Source of the DNA: Streptomyces glomeratus
Lineage (GTDB): Bacteria; Actinomycetota; Actinomycetes; Streptomycetales; Streptomycetaceae
Direction of reading: 5' to 3'
Length of the DNA stretch: 64,000 nucleotides
NCBI RefSeq assembly: GCF_021462825.1
Contig: NZ_JAKEEB010000028.1
Location: 1 to 64,000, forward strand
The position numbers and the translations under genes are program-made. Under the pieces are notes generated by a model. It was not told the origin of the DNA. It did no database searches and was given only the letters and a program-made list of their open reading frames with translations. The number at the start of each line of letters is the position of its first letter. The stretch's first letter is position 1. Below are positions 53,059 to 63,716 of the stretch, piece after piece.

Positions 53059-54764
53059 GGGGAGTCCGGCGGCCCCGCGGCGGGCGGTTCGGCGGGCCCG
53101 TCGTCCCGCCGCCGGGCGGACGGCCGCCGTGGCCGCTCCGTCCGGAACAGCTCCCCGCCGTCCCTGCGCGCCCGCGTGCCCGGTCCGCCGTAGCCGGCGG
53201 GACCGCCGTCGCCCGGGTGACCCTCGGGGGCGCCCGGGCGGTGCGGAGCGCCGAGCAGAATCCCGCCCAGTACGGCGCCGCCCGTCCAGATCCCTTCGCC
53301 GTACGGCGTCCCGTACGCCCGGACGTCCCGCTCCGCGAGCTGCCGGGCCTGCCGGGCGAGTGTGTCCGCCTCACGGGCGTCGGCGAGGGCGGCCGCCAGG
53401 GCGGAGGCGGGGCCCGGGGAGGGGGCGGGGGCCGGGGCGGAGACGGGGGCCGAAGCGCCCGTGCGCTCCGCCGCGCGCAGCCGCCGCTCCGCCTCCGCGA
53501 GCCTGGTCCGCGCCTCACAGCCGACGGCCCCACGGCGCGTGGTCACGTAGTCCGACGCGGCACCGACGCTGCTGCGGGCCACGAGCAGGGCACGTTCCAG
53601 CCGGTCCAGGGCCCGCGGTCCCTCCGGCCGGCGGCGGGACGCACGGTCCAGCCCGGCGGCCACCTCCTCGACCCGGCGCAGCGCCCCGACCGGATCGAGC
53701 ACTCCCCGGCCCCCCGTCCCCGGACCTCCCTTCTCCTCGCCCAGCTCCCGCCGTAGTCGGGCCACCACCGCCTCCCCGTGGGCGATCCGGGTCCGCAGGT
53801 CCGTACGGGCGGACCCCACGGCTGCCTCCCTGAGGTCGGTCTCCGCCGCGGTCAGGGCGTCGGGCAGGACACGCGCCGCCGCCGCCAGGGCCGACGCCAG
53901 CCGGGCGATACCGGCCACCAGCAGGGTCGCCTGGTCGACGGCGGCCTCGGCCGCGCGCAGATGGACCACTGCGCTCCCGGTGTGCCCCAGGTCCACGGCC
54001 CTGCGTCCCCGGTGCAGGCAGGTCGCGGCGAAGAACAGCCGGTCCCTGGCCTGTTCGTCGTGGCCCGTGACCGGCAGACACGCGGACAGCGCGTACCGTC
54101 CGCGCAGTTCCGCGAGCGTGCCGTCCGCCTCCGCGACCCGCGCCGCCGGTTCGCGGAACCGAGCCTCGGCGTGCTCCAGCGCGCCGGGCGCGGTCCGTTC
54201 CAGCGCCCGGGTGCGGTCGAACCCCGGCGCCTCCGCATCCAGCCGCCGCCCGGCCGCCCCGCACCGTGCGACGATCTCCTCCAGCAGCGCCCGCGCCCCC
54301 TCCTCCCCGTCGTCGAGCCGCTGCCGCATCCCGAAGGCCGCCGCAAGTTCCGACGCGGCGGCCTCCAGCGCCTCGGCGTGCCCCCGTATCGCCTCGTCCC
54401 CGAGCTGCGCGGCCGCCCACCGCAGCTCCTCCCGGCTGGTGCGTACGCAGTCGTCGGTCCCGACGAGCAACCGCCGCGCCCGTAGATCGAGTTCGTCCAG
54501 GCGCACGACGGTCGGCGCATGTCCGCCGGGTGTCGTACGCGTCCTCGTCCGCAGCCGGCGCCGCACCGACGTGTAGGCCGCCACCGCCATGGCGGCGACC
54601 GCGGCGACCAGCGGCAGCACCAGGTCACCGGAGGCGCCCGGATCCCGTCCGGCCGCGGCCGCCCCCACCACGACCACCGCCGCCGCGCACGCGGCGGCGA
54701 CCCTCCGCACGGCTCGGTACGCGGCGGCCCGGCGCGGCCGGCGTCGACGGTGGGGCGGCGTCAC
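53055..54764 (-). CDS. Large coiled-coil membrane protein of unknown function
   Basis: The 569-residue protein has a basic start, two N-terminal transmembrane helices (VAAACAAAVVVVGAAAAG and LVLPLVAAVAAMAVAAY), and then some 400 residues of Ala/Glu/Arg-rich helix with heptad-like spacing (EALEAAASELAAAFGMRQRL, REAAVGSARTDLRTRIAHGE). A Gly-rich stretch and a disordered basic tail close it. I do not recognise the family. TACGCT (54777-54772) lies 7 nt before the GTG with no Shine-Dalgarno. Its stop codon overlaps that of the converging PAS-PP2C gene in the palindrome CTAG. Confidence 0.75.
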   Translation of the reverse strand: MTPPHRRRRPRRAAAYRAVRRVAAACAAAVVVVGAAAAGRDPGASGDLVLPLVAAVAAMAVAAYTSVRRRLRTRTRTTPGGHAPTVVRLDELDLRARRLLVGTDDCVRTSREELRWAAAQLGDEAIRGHAEALEAAASELAAAFGMRQRLDDGEEGARALLEEIVARCGAAGRRLDAEAPGFDRTRALERTAPGALEHAEARFREPAARVAEADGTLAELRGRYALSACLPVTGHDEQARDRLFFAATCLHRGRRAVDLGHTGSAVVHLRAAEAAVDQATLLVAGIARLASALAAAARVLPDALTAAETDLREAAVGSARTDLRTRIAHGEAVVARLRRELGEEKGGPGTGGRGVLDPVGALRRVEEVAAGLDRASRRRPEGPRALDRLERALLVARSSVGAASDYVTTRRGAVGCEARTRLAEAERRLRAAERTGASAPVSAPAPAPSPGPASALAAALADAREADTLARQARQLAERDVRAYGTPYGEGIWTGGAVLGGILLGAPHRPGAPEGHPGDGGPAGYGGPGTRARRDGGELFRTERPRRPSARRRDDGPAEPPAAGPPDSP

Positions 54765-54901
54765 ATTTCGGAGCGTATGGCCGATGACGCGGCGCCGCGA
54801 GCGGGGTGCGCCTGGTCCGGCGGAGTCAAGGTGCAGGAGACGGATCTGGCCATCCGGGGGCGGTGGTGCCATGATCAGGGCAACACAGGCCGGAGGCCCC
54901 G

Positions 54902-55204
54902 ATGCTGCATGTCATATCACTGATCGCCGTCTCGGTGGTCGTGGTGTTCTACGCCTTCCTGGGAGTCCTGGCCCTCACCACCGGGCGGATGATCGTGCCG
55001 TGGCAGCGCGGGCGTGTGCCGCGGCCACGGCTGTGGGGCTCCGGAGCCCTGCTCCTGGCCGCGGGGTTCGTGGTTCTCAGGTTCTCCGCCGCCGTGATCG
55101 GCGCGACCGCCTTCGGCATCCTGTCCACCGGCGGGCTTGTTCTGATGGGCTCCGGCGCAGTGCTGCAGTTCCTCGGCCAGCGCGTCGGCCGGGTCCAGGT
55201 CTGA
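54902..55204 (+). CDS. Small membrane protein of unknown function
   Basis: The 100-residue protein has three hydrophobic segments: VISLIAVSVVVVFYAFLGVL, GALLLAAGFVVLRFSAAV and TAFGILSTGGLVLMGSGAVL. GGAGGCCCCG precedes the ATG. It converges on the Sdh operon. It may be an accessory membrane subunit, but nothing in the sequence shows that. Confidence 0.75.
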   Translation: MLHVISLIAVSVVVVFYAFLGVLALTTGRMIVPWQRGRVPRPRLWGSGALLLAAGFVVLRFSAAVIGATAFGILSTGGLVLMGSGAVLQFLGQRVGRVQV

Positions 55205-55247
55205 CGCGCCGGCCGCAGCCCCGTACGGCACGACCGCAGGAGGGCCC

Positions 55248-56024
55248 TCATCCCGCCGTGGGACGCCTCCTGATCCTCGACCCGAGCCAGACCAGCGGAT
55301 CGTACTTGCGGTCGACGGCCCGTTCCTTCAGTGGGATCAGCGCGTTGTCCGTGATCCGGATGCCCTCGGGGCACACCTCCGTGCAGCATTTGGTGATGTT
55401 GCAGTAGCCGAGGCCGTGCTCGTCCTGGGCCGTGCGCTTGCGGTCCAGGCCCGACTCCGCGGCCGCGTCCAGGGGGTGCATGTCCAGCTCCGCCACCCGC
55501 ATCAGGAAGCGCGGCCCCGCGAACACCTGCTTGTTCTCCTCGTGGTCACGGACCACATGACAGGTGTCCTGGCACAGGAAGCACTCGATGCACTTGCGGA
55601 ACTCCTGTGGGCGGTCCACGTCCTCCTGCATCATGCGGTACTCCCCGGGGCCGAGGCCCGGTGGCGGTACGAAGGACGGGATCTCGCGCGCCTTGCGGTA
55701 GTTGAAGCCCACGTCCGTCACCAGGTCGCGGACCACCGGGAAGGCGCGCAGCGGGGTCACGGTGACCGTCTCGTCCCGGCCGAAGACCGACATCCGCGTC
55801 ATGCACATCAGCCGCGGCCGCCCGTTGATCTCCGCCGAGCACGAACCGCATTTGCCCGCCTTGCAGTTCCAGCGCACGGCGAGGTCCGGGGCCTGGGTGG
55901 CCTGGAGGCGATGGATGATGTCCAGCACCACCTCGCCGTCGTTGACCTCGACCTTGAAGTCCTCCAGGGCGCCGCCCTGTGCATCGCCCCGCCACACCTT
56001 GAAGCGGGCCTCGTAGCTGCTCAC
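55248..56024 (-). CDS. sdhB: Succinate dehydrogenase/fumarate reductase iron-sulfur subunit
   Basis: The 258-residue protein carries all three cluster motifs: 2Fe-2S (WNCKAGKCGSCSAEI and LMC), 4Fe-4S (CIECFLCQDTC) and 3Fe-4S (CNITKCCTEVCPEG). It passes electrons between the FAD of SdhA and quinone. The GTG start overlaps the stop of the flavoprotein gene as GTGA. It is last in a four-gene operon. Confidence 0.95.
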   Translation of the reverse strand: MSSYEARFKVWRGDAQGGALEDFKVEVNDGEVVLDIIHRLQATQAPDLAVRWNCKAGKCGSCSAEINGRPRLMCMTRMSVFGRDETVTVTPLRAFPVVRDLVTDVGFNYRKAREIPSFVPPPGLGPGEYRMMQEDVDRPQEFRKCIECFLCQDTCHVVRDHEENKQVFAGPRFLMRVAELDMHPLDAAAESGLDRKRTAQDEHGLGYCNITKCCTEVCPEGIRITDNALIPLKERAVDRKYDPLVWLGSRIRRRPTAG

Positions 56025-57961
56025 TCGTAGAGCTCCTCTTCGGCCAGGTACTTGACCAGCTCCTCCTTCTCGAAGAGGGCGAGCAGGTCGGGGCGGATGG
56101 GTTCGGTGGTCTCGCGGGACAGGGTGATCTGGCCGCGGACCGGGTCCGTCGCCGCGAGACCGCCCGTCGGGTCGGTCAGGCGGCACAGCAGATTGATGCG
56201 GCGCCACGCCCGGTCCATCGCCGGGAAGTCCTCCCGGGTGTGCCCGCCGCGTGACTCCGTGCGCTCCAGGGCGGCCCGTGCCACGCACTCGCTGACCAGC
56301 AGCATGTTCCGCAGGTCCAGGGCGAGATGCCAGCCCGGGTTGAACTGGCGGTGCCCCTCGACACCCGCCCGGCGCGCCCGCACCCGCAGCTCCGCCAGCT
56401 TCTGCAGCGCCTGCCGCATCTCCGGCTCCCGGCGGATGATCCCGACCAGGTCGTTCATGGTCTGCTGGAGTTCCTGGTGCAAGGCGTACGGGTTCTCCGG
56501 CGGGCGCCCGTCCTCCTCGCCGGGTGCCGGCCCCTCGGCCGAGAACGGGCGCAGGGCCTCCGCCGCGGCGCTGTCCACCTCGGCCTCGTCCACCGTGGGG
56601 CGCTCCGCGGTCTCCGTCGCGTACCGCGCCGCGTGCAGACCCGCCCGCCGTCCGAAGACCAACAGGTCGGAGAGCGAGTTGCCGCCCAGCCGGTTGGAGC
56701 CGTGCATCCCGCCGGCCACCTCTCCGGCCGCGTACAGGCCCTCGACCCCACGGGCCGCCGCCGTGTCCGAGTCGACCGCGATGCCGCCCATCACGTAGTG
56801 ACAGGTCGGGCCGACCTCCATGGCCTCGGCGGTGATGTCGACGTCCGCCAGCTCCTTGAACTGGTGGTACATCGACGGCAGCCGGCGCCGGATGACCTCG
56901 GCGGGCATACGCGTGGAGACATCGAGGAAGACACCGCCGTGCGGGGAGCCGCGGCCCGCCTTCACCTCGGCGTTGATCGCGCGCGCGACCTCGTCACGGG
57001 GGAGCAGCTCCGGCGGGCGCCGGTTGTTGTCCGGGTCGTCGTACCAGCGGTCGGCCTCGTCCTCGGACTGCGCGTACTTCTCCTTGAAGACATCCGGGAT
57101 GTAGTCGAACATGAACCGTTTGCCGTCGGAGTTCCGGAGCACCCCGCCGTCGCCGCGCACCGACTCGGTGACCAGGATGCCCTTCACCGACGGCGGCCAG
57201 ACCATGCCCGTCGGGTGGAACTGCACGAACTCCATGTTCAGCAGCGGCGCCCCGGCGAGCAGGGCCAGCGCGTGCCCGTCGCCCGTGTACTCCCAGGAGT
57301 TCGACGTCACCTTGAAGGACTTGCCGATGCCGCCCGTCGCGATCACCACCGCGGGAGCCTCGAGGACGAAGAAACGGCCGGACTCGCGCTCGTAGGCGAA
57401 GACCCCCGACACCCGGTTCCCCTGCTTGAGGACCCGGGTGACCGTGCACTCCTGGAAGACCTTCAGCCGGGACTCGTAGTCCCCGGTCTCCTTCGCGTCC
57501 TCCTGCTGCAGCGCGACGACCTTCTGCTGGAGCGTGCGGATCAGCTCCAGGCCCGTGCGGTCGCCCACGTGCGCCAGGCGCGGGTACTCGTGGCCGCCGA
57601 AGTTGCGCTGGGAGATGCGCCCGTCCTTCGTACGGTCGAAGAGGGCGCCCCAGGTCTCCAGCTCCCAGACCCGGTCGGGAGCCTCCCGCGCGTGCAGTTC
57701 GGCCATCCGCCACTGGTTGAGGAACTTCCCGCCGCGCAGGGTGTCGCGGAAGTGCACCTGCCAGTTGTCGTGCGGGTTGGCGTTGCCCATGGCCGCCGCG
57801 ATGCCGCCCTCCGCCATCACCGTGTGCGCCTTGCCGAACAGCGACTTGCAGATCACGGCCGTACGGGCGCCGCGCTCACGGGCCTCGACGGCGGCCCTGA
57901 GGCCGGCACCGCCGGCCCCGACCACGACCACGTCCCATTCCTGCCGGTCGACCACGGACAT
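56021..57961 (-). CDS. sdhA: Succinate dehydrogenase/fumarate reductase flavoprotein
   Basis: The 646-residue protein has the FAD dinucleotide fold WDVVVVGAGGAGLRAAVEA, the covalent-flavin His segment KAHTVMAEGGIAAA, the active-site HPTGMVWPPS and RGDGGVLRN, and the FAD-binding GLYAAGEVAGGMHGSNRLGG. Length and subunit order match the Sdh1 type of mycobacteria better than the classical SdhCDAB. It oxidises succinate at the inner face of the membrane. The ATG at 57961 follows GGGAG. Confidence 0.95.
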   Translation of the reverse strand: MSVVDRQEWDVVVVGAGGAGLRAAVEARERGARTAVICKSLFGKAHTVMAEGGIAAAMGNANPHDNWQVHFRDTLRGGKFLNQWRMAELHAREAPDRVWELETWGALFDRTKDGRISQRNFGGHEYPRLAHVGDRTGLELIRTLQQKVVALQQEDAKETGDYESRLKVFQECTVTRVLKQGNRVSGVFAYERESGRFFVLEAPAVVIATGGIGKSFKVTSNSWEYTGDGHALALLAGAPLLNMEFVQFHPTGMVWPPSVKGILVTESVRGDGGVLRNSDGKRFMFDYIPDVFKEKYAQSEDEADRWYDDPDNNRRPPELLPRDEVARAINAEVKAGRGSPHGGVFLDVSTRMPAEVIRRRLPSMYHQFKELADVDITAEAMEVGPTCHYVMGGIAVDSDTAAARGVEGLYAAGEVAGGMHGSNRLGGNSLSDLLVFGRRAGLHAARYATETAERPTVDEAEVDSAAAEALRPFSAEGPAPGEEDGRPPENPYALHQELQQTMNDLVGIIRREPEMRQALQKLAELRVRARRAGVEGHRQFNPGWHLALDLRNMLLVSECVARAALERTESRGGHTREDFPAMDRAWRRINLLCRLTDPTGGLAATDPVRGQITLSRETTEPIRPDLLALFEKEELVKYLAEEELYE

Positions 57962-57979
57962 CACAGGGCCCTACTCCCT

Positions 57980-58816
57980 CTAGAAGAAGCGCGGATCGTC
58001 GAAGGCACCGGACGCCACCAGGTACACGTAGAAGTCGGCGAGCGCCACGCTGAACAGCGATGTCCAGGCCAGCAGCATGTGACGGGCGTTCAGCCGGCTG
58101 ATGAAGCCCCACATCCGGTAGCGCACGGGGTGCCGGGAGAAGTGCTTGAGCCTGCCGCCGACGATGTGCCGGCAGGAGTGGCAGGAGAGGGTGTACGCCC
58201 AGATGAGCACGATGTTCACCAGGAACACCAGGGTGCCGAGCCCCATATGGCCCCAGTGGTAGTGCGGGTCGCGGAAGGCGAGCACGGTGTCGTAGGTGAG
58301 GACGCCCGCCACCAGCAGGGCCGCGTAGAAGAAGTACCGGTGCAGGTTCTGCAGGATCAGCGGGAAGCGGGTCTCGCCGGTGTACTTACGGTGCGGCTCC
58401 GCCACCGCGCAGGCCGGCGGCGACAGCCAGAAGCCGCGGTAGTAGGCCTTGCGGTAGTAGTAGCAGGTCAGGCGGAAGCCGAGCGGGAAGATCAGGATGA
58501 TGATCGCCGGGGAGATCGCCCACCAGCTGCCGAAGAGGTCGGCGTTGGGGCCCGCGTGCATGGTCCGGCAGCGTTCCGCCAGGCAGGGCGAGTAGAACGG
58601 CGACACATACGGCGCCGCGTAGTAGTCCGCGTCGGCGAACGCCCGCCAGGTGGAGTACACGATGAACGCCAGCAGCCCGGCGGCGGTGGCGGCGGGCGCC
58701 AGCCACCAGCGGTCGGTGCGCAGGTGCGGGACGGCGATCGCGGCGCGCGTCCCGGCGCCCGCTCCACCGCCGGGCGCTCGGGGTTCGGTGTCGGGGGGTT
58801 CCGTTCCAGTAGCCAA
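57980..58816 (-). CDS. Sdh membrane anchor (Sdh1-type cytochrome b subunit)
   Basis: The 278-residue protein has five or more hydrophobic helices (WWLAPAATAAGLLAFIVYS, AIIILIFPLGFRLTCYYY, YFFYAALLVAGVLTYDTVLA, LGTLVFLVNIVLIWAYTLSC) with conserved His residues (NLHRYFFY, HYHWGHMGLG, CHSCRHIVGG, NARHMLL) that could ligate two hemes. It starts with TTG behind GAGAGGTG. The CHSCRH motif is unusual and could form a metal or disulfide site. It anchors the flavoprotein and iron-sulfur subunits and passes electrons to quinone. Confidence 0.88.
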   Translation of the reverse strand: MATGTEPPDTEPRAPGGGAGAGTRAAIAVPHLRTDRWWLAPAATAAGLLAFIVYSTWRAFADADYYAAPYVSPFYSPCLAERCRTMHAGPNADLFGSWWAISPAIIILIFPLGFRLTCYYYRKAYYRGFWLSPPACAVAEPHRKYTGETRFPLILQNLHRYFFYAALLVAGVLTYDTVLAFRDPHYHWGHMGLGTLVFLVNIVLIWAYTLSCHSCRHIVGGRLKHFSRHPVRYRMWGFISRLNARHMLLAWTSLFSVALADFYVYLVASGAFDDPRFF

Positions 58817-58867
58817 GGAAAGCGCACCTCTCTCGTGGGTTCGGTCACCTCCGGGGCGCGCCGGGGG

Positions 58868-59158
58868 TCAGGGTGCGTGCCGGCCCCGGGCGCCGAGGCC
58901 CTCGTCGTCCGAGTCCGTCCACAGGCTGCTGTCGTAGGGGGTGTCGGAGATCGTCACCAGCTCGACACGCCGGTCGGTGCCCGTGGTGGCGGCCGTGGCG
59001 CGCAGCAGCGCCACGCTCTCGCGCAGATGTTCGGCGTCGGTGCGGACGCGGCGTATCTCGAGCCCGCCGGCCCCCATCTGCTGCTCCAGGCGCCCCACCG
59101 ACCGGTACAGGTCGTCGAGACACCGCTGGACCGACGTCAGTTCGTCGTTCACTGACAT
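58868..59158 (-). CDS. Small protein leading the Sdh operon
   Basis: The 96-residue protein has a heptad-like helix (ELTSVQRCLDDLYRSVGRLE, QQMGAGGLEIRRVRTDAEHL) and an acidic, disordered C-terminus. It is the first gene of the operon, 51 bp before the anchor gene. A similarly sized gene (Rv0250c, 97 aa, from memory) leads the M. tuberculosis Sdh1 operon, so it may be an assembly or accessory factor. GAGGT lies 6 nt before the ATG. Confidence 0.72.
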   Translation of the reverse strand: MSVNDELTSVQRCLDDLYRSVGRLEQQMGAGGLEIRRVRTDAEHLRESVALLRATAATTGTDRRVELVTISDTPYDSSLWTDSDDEGLGARGRHAP

Positions 59159-59447
59159 GACGTGACCTCACTTCCACGGGCCCGGTGGCCCAAGGCGTCG
59201 ACGTTCATGCGCCTGCGAGTGTTGCGCGTCGCGGCGGCCGGTGTGAAGGGACGTGCAGTGATTGGCCGACGCACGCCGGGGCGTGCGGTTGCGCCGAACG
59301 GGTGGGGTTCCCCTGATTCGTCGTCGTGTCGCCACATAGGGCCGAACCCTTTCCTCTTCAGTGGGCCCATACATCTGATCAGTTCAAATACTGCCAAACC
59401 TGATCATAACGCCCGCTCATCCGCGAAGCGGCTCGGAGGTAGACGTG
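59159..59447. promoter_or_regulatory. Divergent promoter region: Sdh operon and peptide-binding lipoprotein
   Basis: This 289-bp gap has no gene. Two CTGATCA copies at 59375-59381 and 59400-59406, 25 bp apart, contain the TGATCA palindrome and flank a TTCAAA-like -35 region in a strikingly AT-rich patch, close to the lipoprotein gene. They could be a binding site for a shared regulator. Confidence 0.35.
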
Positions 59448-61721
59448 ATGTCCCACGACGGCGTCGGACGGAGCGCGGTGATGCGCTCGGTCGCATTCCT
59501 CACCGCGGGAGCCCTCGCGGTGACCGCGCTCGCCGCCTGCTCCGACGACAGGAAGCCCAGCACACCGGCCGCCGGGGCGGACATCGCACCGGCCGCCCGC
59601 ACTCTCGTCGGCGACGGTGGCACCCTGCGCTGGGCGGTCGACGCCGTGCCGGGGACCCTGAACACCTTCCAGTCCGACGCCGACGCCGGGACCACCCGGA
59701 TCGCCGGCGCCGTGCTGCCCTCGATGTTCCGGCTCGACGCGAACGGGCGCCCCAAGGCCGACCCCGCCTACCTGGAGTCCGCCAAGGTCGTCTCGACCGA
59801 GCCCAAGCAGGTCGTCGTCTACCGCCTCAACCAGCAGGCCGTCTGGAGCGACGGCCGGGAGATCGGCGCCGACGACTTCGCCGCCCAGTGGCACGCCCTG
59901 TCCGGGAAGGACAACGCGTACTGGACCGCCCGCAACGCCGGCTACGACCGCATCGCGAAGGTCGAGCGCGGCGCGAACAACCTCGAGGTCAAGGTCACCT
60001 TCCGCAAGCCGTACGCCGACTGGAGGTCGCTGTTCTCGCCGCTGTACCCGAAGGACGTCATGGGCAGCCCGGGCGGCTTCAACGACGGGGCGAGACAAGG
60101 TCTGAAGGTCACCGCCGGCCCGTTCGGCGTCCAGTCGGTCGACCACAAGAACGGCACCGTGACCCTCGCCCGCAACCCCCGCTGGTGGGGCCGGCCCGCC
60201 AAGCTGTCCGAGATCGTCCTCGTGGCCGTCCCGCGCGACCAGCGGGCCGCCGCGCTCGCCGAGGGGAGGCTCGACATGGCGGAGATCGACCCGGAGGAGG
60301 CCGACCGGCTCACGCTCGCCGCGCGCGAGAAGGGCAGCACCCCCTTGCAGAGCGGCTCCCCCGGGGCGGAGACGGGCGAGGTTGCCACGCCCGCCTCCCC
60401 CGGGGCGGGGACGAGCCAGGCCGCCACGCCCGCCTCCCCCGGGGCGGAGACGGGCCGGACCGCCATGCCGGGCGCGCCGGGCATCCGTGAGCAGCAGACG
60501 CTGAACGGTTTTGTGATCCGCAGGTCCCTGGAACCCGCCTACACCCAGCTCGCCCTGAACGGAGCCCGGGGTCCGCTCGCCGACGAGCGGGTGCGCCGGG
60601 CCGTGGCCCGGGCCCTGGACCGCACCGAACTGGCCGCACTCGTCCTCAAGCCGCTCGGACTGCCCGCGGTGCCGGTCGGCAGCCATCTCGCGCTCGCGGG
60701 ACAGGACGCGTACGCCGACAGCAGCGGTGCGGTCGGCAGCCAGGACACCAAGCAGGCGCAGGCGCTGCTGGCCGAGGCGGGCTGGGTGACCGGCGGCCCG
60801 GTCAAGGAGCAGAAGAAGAAGGCGGCCGGCCCTGGGGGTGGGAAGGCGGAGAACTCAGGGACCTCCAGCAACTCGGGGAACTCGGGGAACCCTCGGAACT
60901 CCGGTAGCTCGGAGAACTCCCAGAACTCCGAGAACCCCCGGAACGCCGGCAACTCCGGGAACTCGCAGAACCCGGAGAAGACCGAGACGACCGGGAGGAC
61001 CGGGCAGCGCGACGGCTCGGGTGACGACGGGTCGTACGGCGGCGGCGAGGACGACAAGTCCGGCCGTATGCCCGGCCAGCAGGGCGGGCCTCCGCCGGGG
61101 GCGTACGCGCCCAAGGGCACCGCCGCCCCGGGCGGCGCCAAGGCAGGGCCGGCCGCCAAGGACGGCAAGCCGCTGGAGCTGAAGTTCGTGCTGCCGTCCG
61201 GGCCGGGCTCCCGGTCCCTGCGGACCGTCGGGGAGCGCATCGCGCGCATGCTGGACACGATCGGGATCCACACGGAGATCACCAAGGTCCCCGACGGCGA
61301 CTTCTTCAAGGACCACATCGCGTCCGGCGACTACGACCTGGCGCTGTACTCCTGGCCGGCCACCGCGTTCCCGGCCACCGACGCCCGGCCGATCTACGCC
61401 AAGCCGGTTCCGGCGGCGGACGGCTCGCTGAGCGTCGAGCAGAACTACACCCGGGTCGGCACCGACCAGGTGGACCAGCTGTTCGACCAGGCCATCGCCA
61501 CGCTGGACGAGGACGAGGAGCGGGACCTGGTGCGCAAGGCCGACGCCCACATCTGGGCCGCCGCCGGCTCCATCCCGCTCTATCAGCGCCCCCAGCTCAC
61601 GGCGGTCCGTGCCGACCTGGCCAACGCGGGCGCGTTCGGCTTCCAGACCCCGGTCTACGAGGACATGGGCTTCCTGAAGAAGGGCGCGAAGCCGTCCGCG
61701 AGCCCGTCGAAGTCCGGCTGA
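59448..61721 (+). CDS. Peptide-type ABC transporter substrate-binding lipoprotein
   Basis: The 757-residue protein has a lipoprotein signal with Cys31 in ALAVTALAACSDD and an SBP_bac_5 (DppA/OppA) fold: LRWAVDAVPGTLNTFQSDAD, YRLNQQAVWSDGREIGADDF, NGTVTLARNPRWWGRPAKL and GDYDLALYSWPATAFPATDA. Two low-complexity inserts interrupt it: three 13-residue repeats at about 303-341 and an Asn/Ser/Gly stretch at about 468-515. It lies beside typA and may belong to the BldK-like peptide uptake group, but no permease gene is inside the window. ATG at 59448 is 7 nt after GGAGGT. Confidence 0.9.
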   Translation: MSHDGVGRSAVMRSVAFLTAGALAVTALAACSDDRKPSTPAAGADIAPAARTLVGDGGTLRWAVDAVPGTLNTFQSDADAGTTRIAGAVLPSMFRLDANGRPKADPAYLESAKVVSTEPKQVVVYRLNQQAVWSDGREIGADDFAAQWHALSGKDNAYWTARNAGYDRIAKVERGANNLEVKVTFRKPYADWRSLFSPLYPKDVMGSPGGFNDGARQGLKVTAGPFGVQSVDHKNGTVTLARNPRWWGRPAKLSEIVLVAVPRDQRAAALAEGRLDMAEIDPEEADRLTLAAREKGSTPLQSGSPGAETGEVATPASPGAGTSQAATPASPGAETGRTAMPGAPGIREQQTLNGFVIRRSLEPAYTQLALNGARGPLADERVRRAVARALDRTELAALVLKPLGLPAVPVGSHLALAGQDAYADSSGAVGSQDTKQAQALLAEAGWVTGGPVKEQKKKAAGPGGGKAENSGTSSNSGNSGNPRNSGSSENSQNSENPRNAGNSGNSQNPEKTETTGRTGQRDGSGDDGSYGGGEDDKSGRMPGQQGGPPPGAYAPKGTAAPGGAKAGPAAKDGKPLELKFVLPSGPGSRSLRTVGERIARMLDTIGIHTEITKVPDGDFFKDHIASGDYDLALYSWPATAFPATDARPIYAKPVPAADGSLSVEQNYTRVGTDQVDQLFDQAIATLDEDEERDLVRKADAHIWAAAGSIPLYQRPQLTAVRADLANAGAFGFQTPVYEDMGFLKKGAKPSASPSKSG
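60355..60471 (+). repeat. Three 39-bp tandem repeats inside the lipoprotein gene
   Basis: Three in-frame 39-bp units (each about 13 residues, SPGAETGEVATPA-like) start at about 60355, 60394 and 60433. They share the TCCCCCGGGGCGG core. The unit length keeps the frame, so copy number can vary without breaking the gene. Confidence 0.8.
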
Positions 61722-61756
61722 AGCCGGACGCGACCGCCCGCGGCCGCAAGGAAAAA

Positions 61757-61798
61757 CCCCGCCGGTGTGCCCCGCTCGAACGGGGCACACCGGCGGGG
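61757..61798 (-). terminator. Terminator between lipoprotein gene and typA
   Basis: A perfect 18-bp stem (CCCCGCCGGTGTGCCCCG/CGGGGCACACCGGCGGGG) with a 6-nt loop has AAAAA on its left, giving a T5 tail on the minus strand. It is best oriented for typA but can stop both converging genes. Confidence 0.8.
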
Positions 61799-61808
61799 TG
61801 CGTCGCTG

Positions 61809-63716
<1,908 letters not shown>

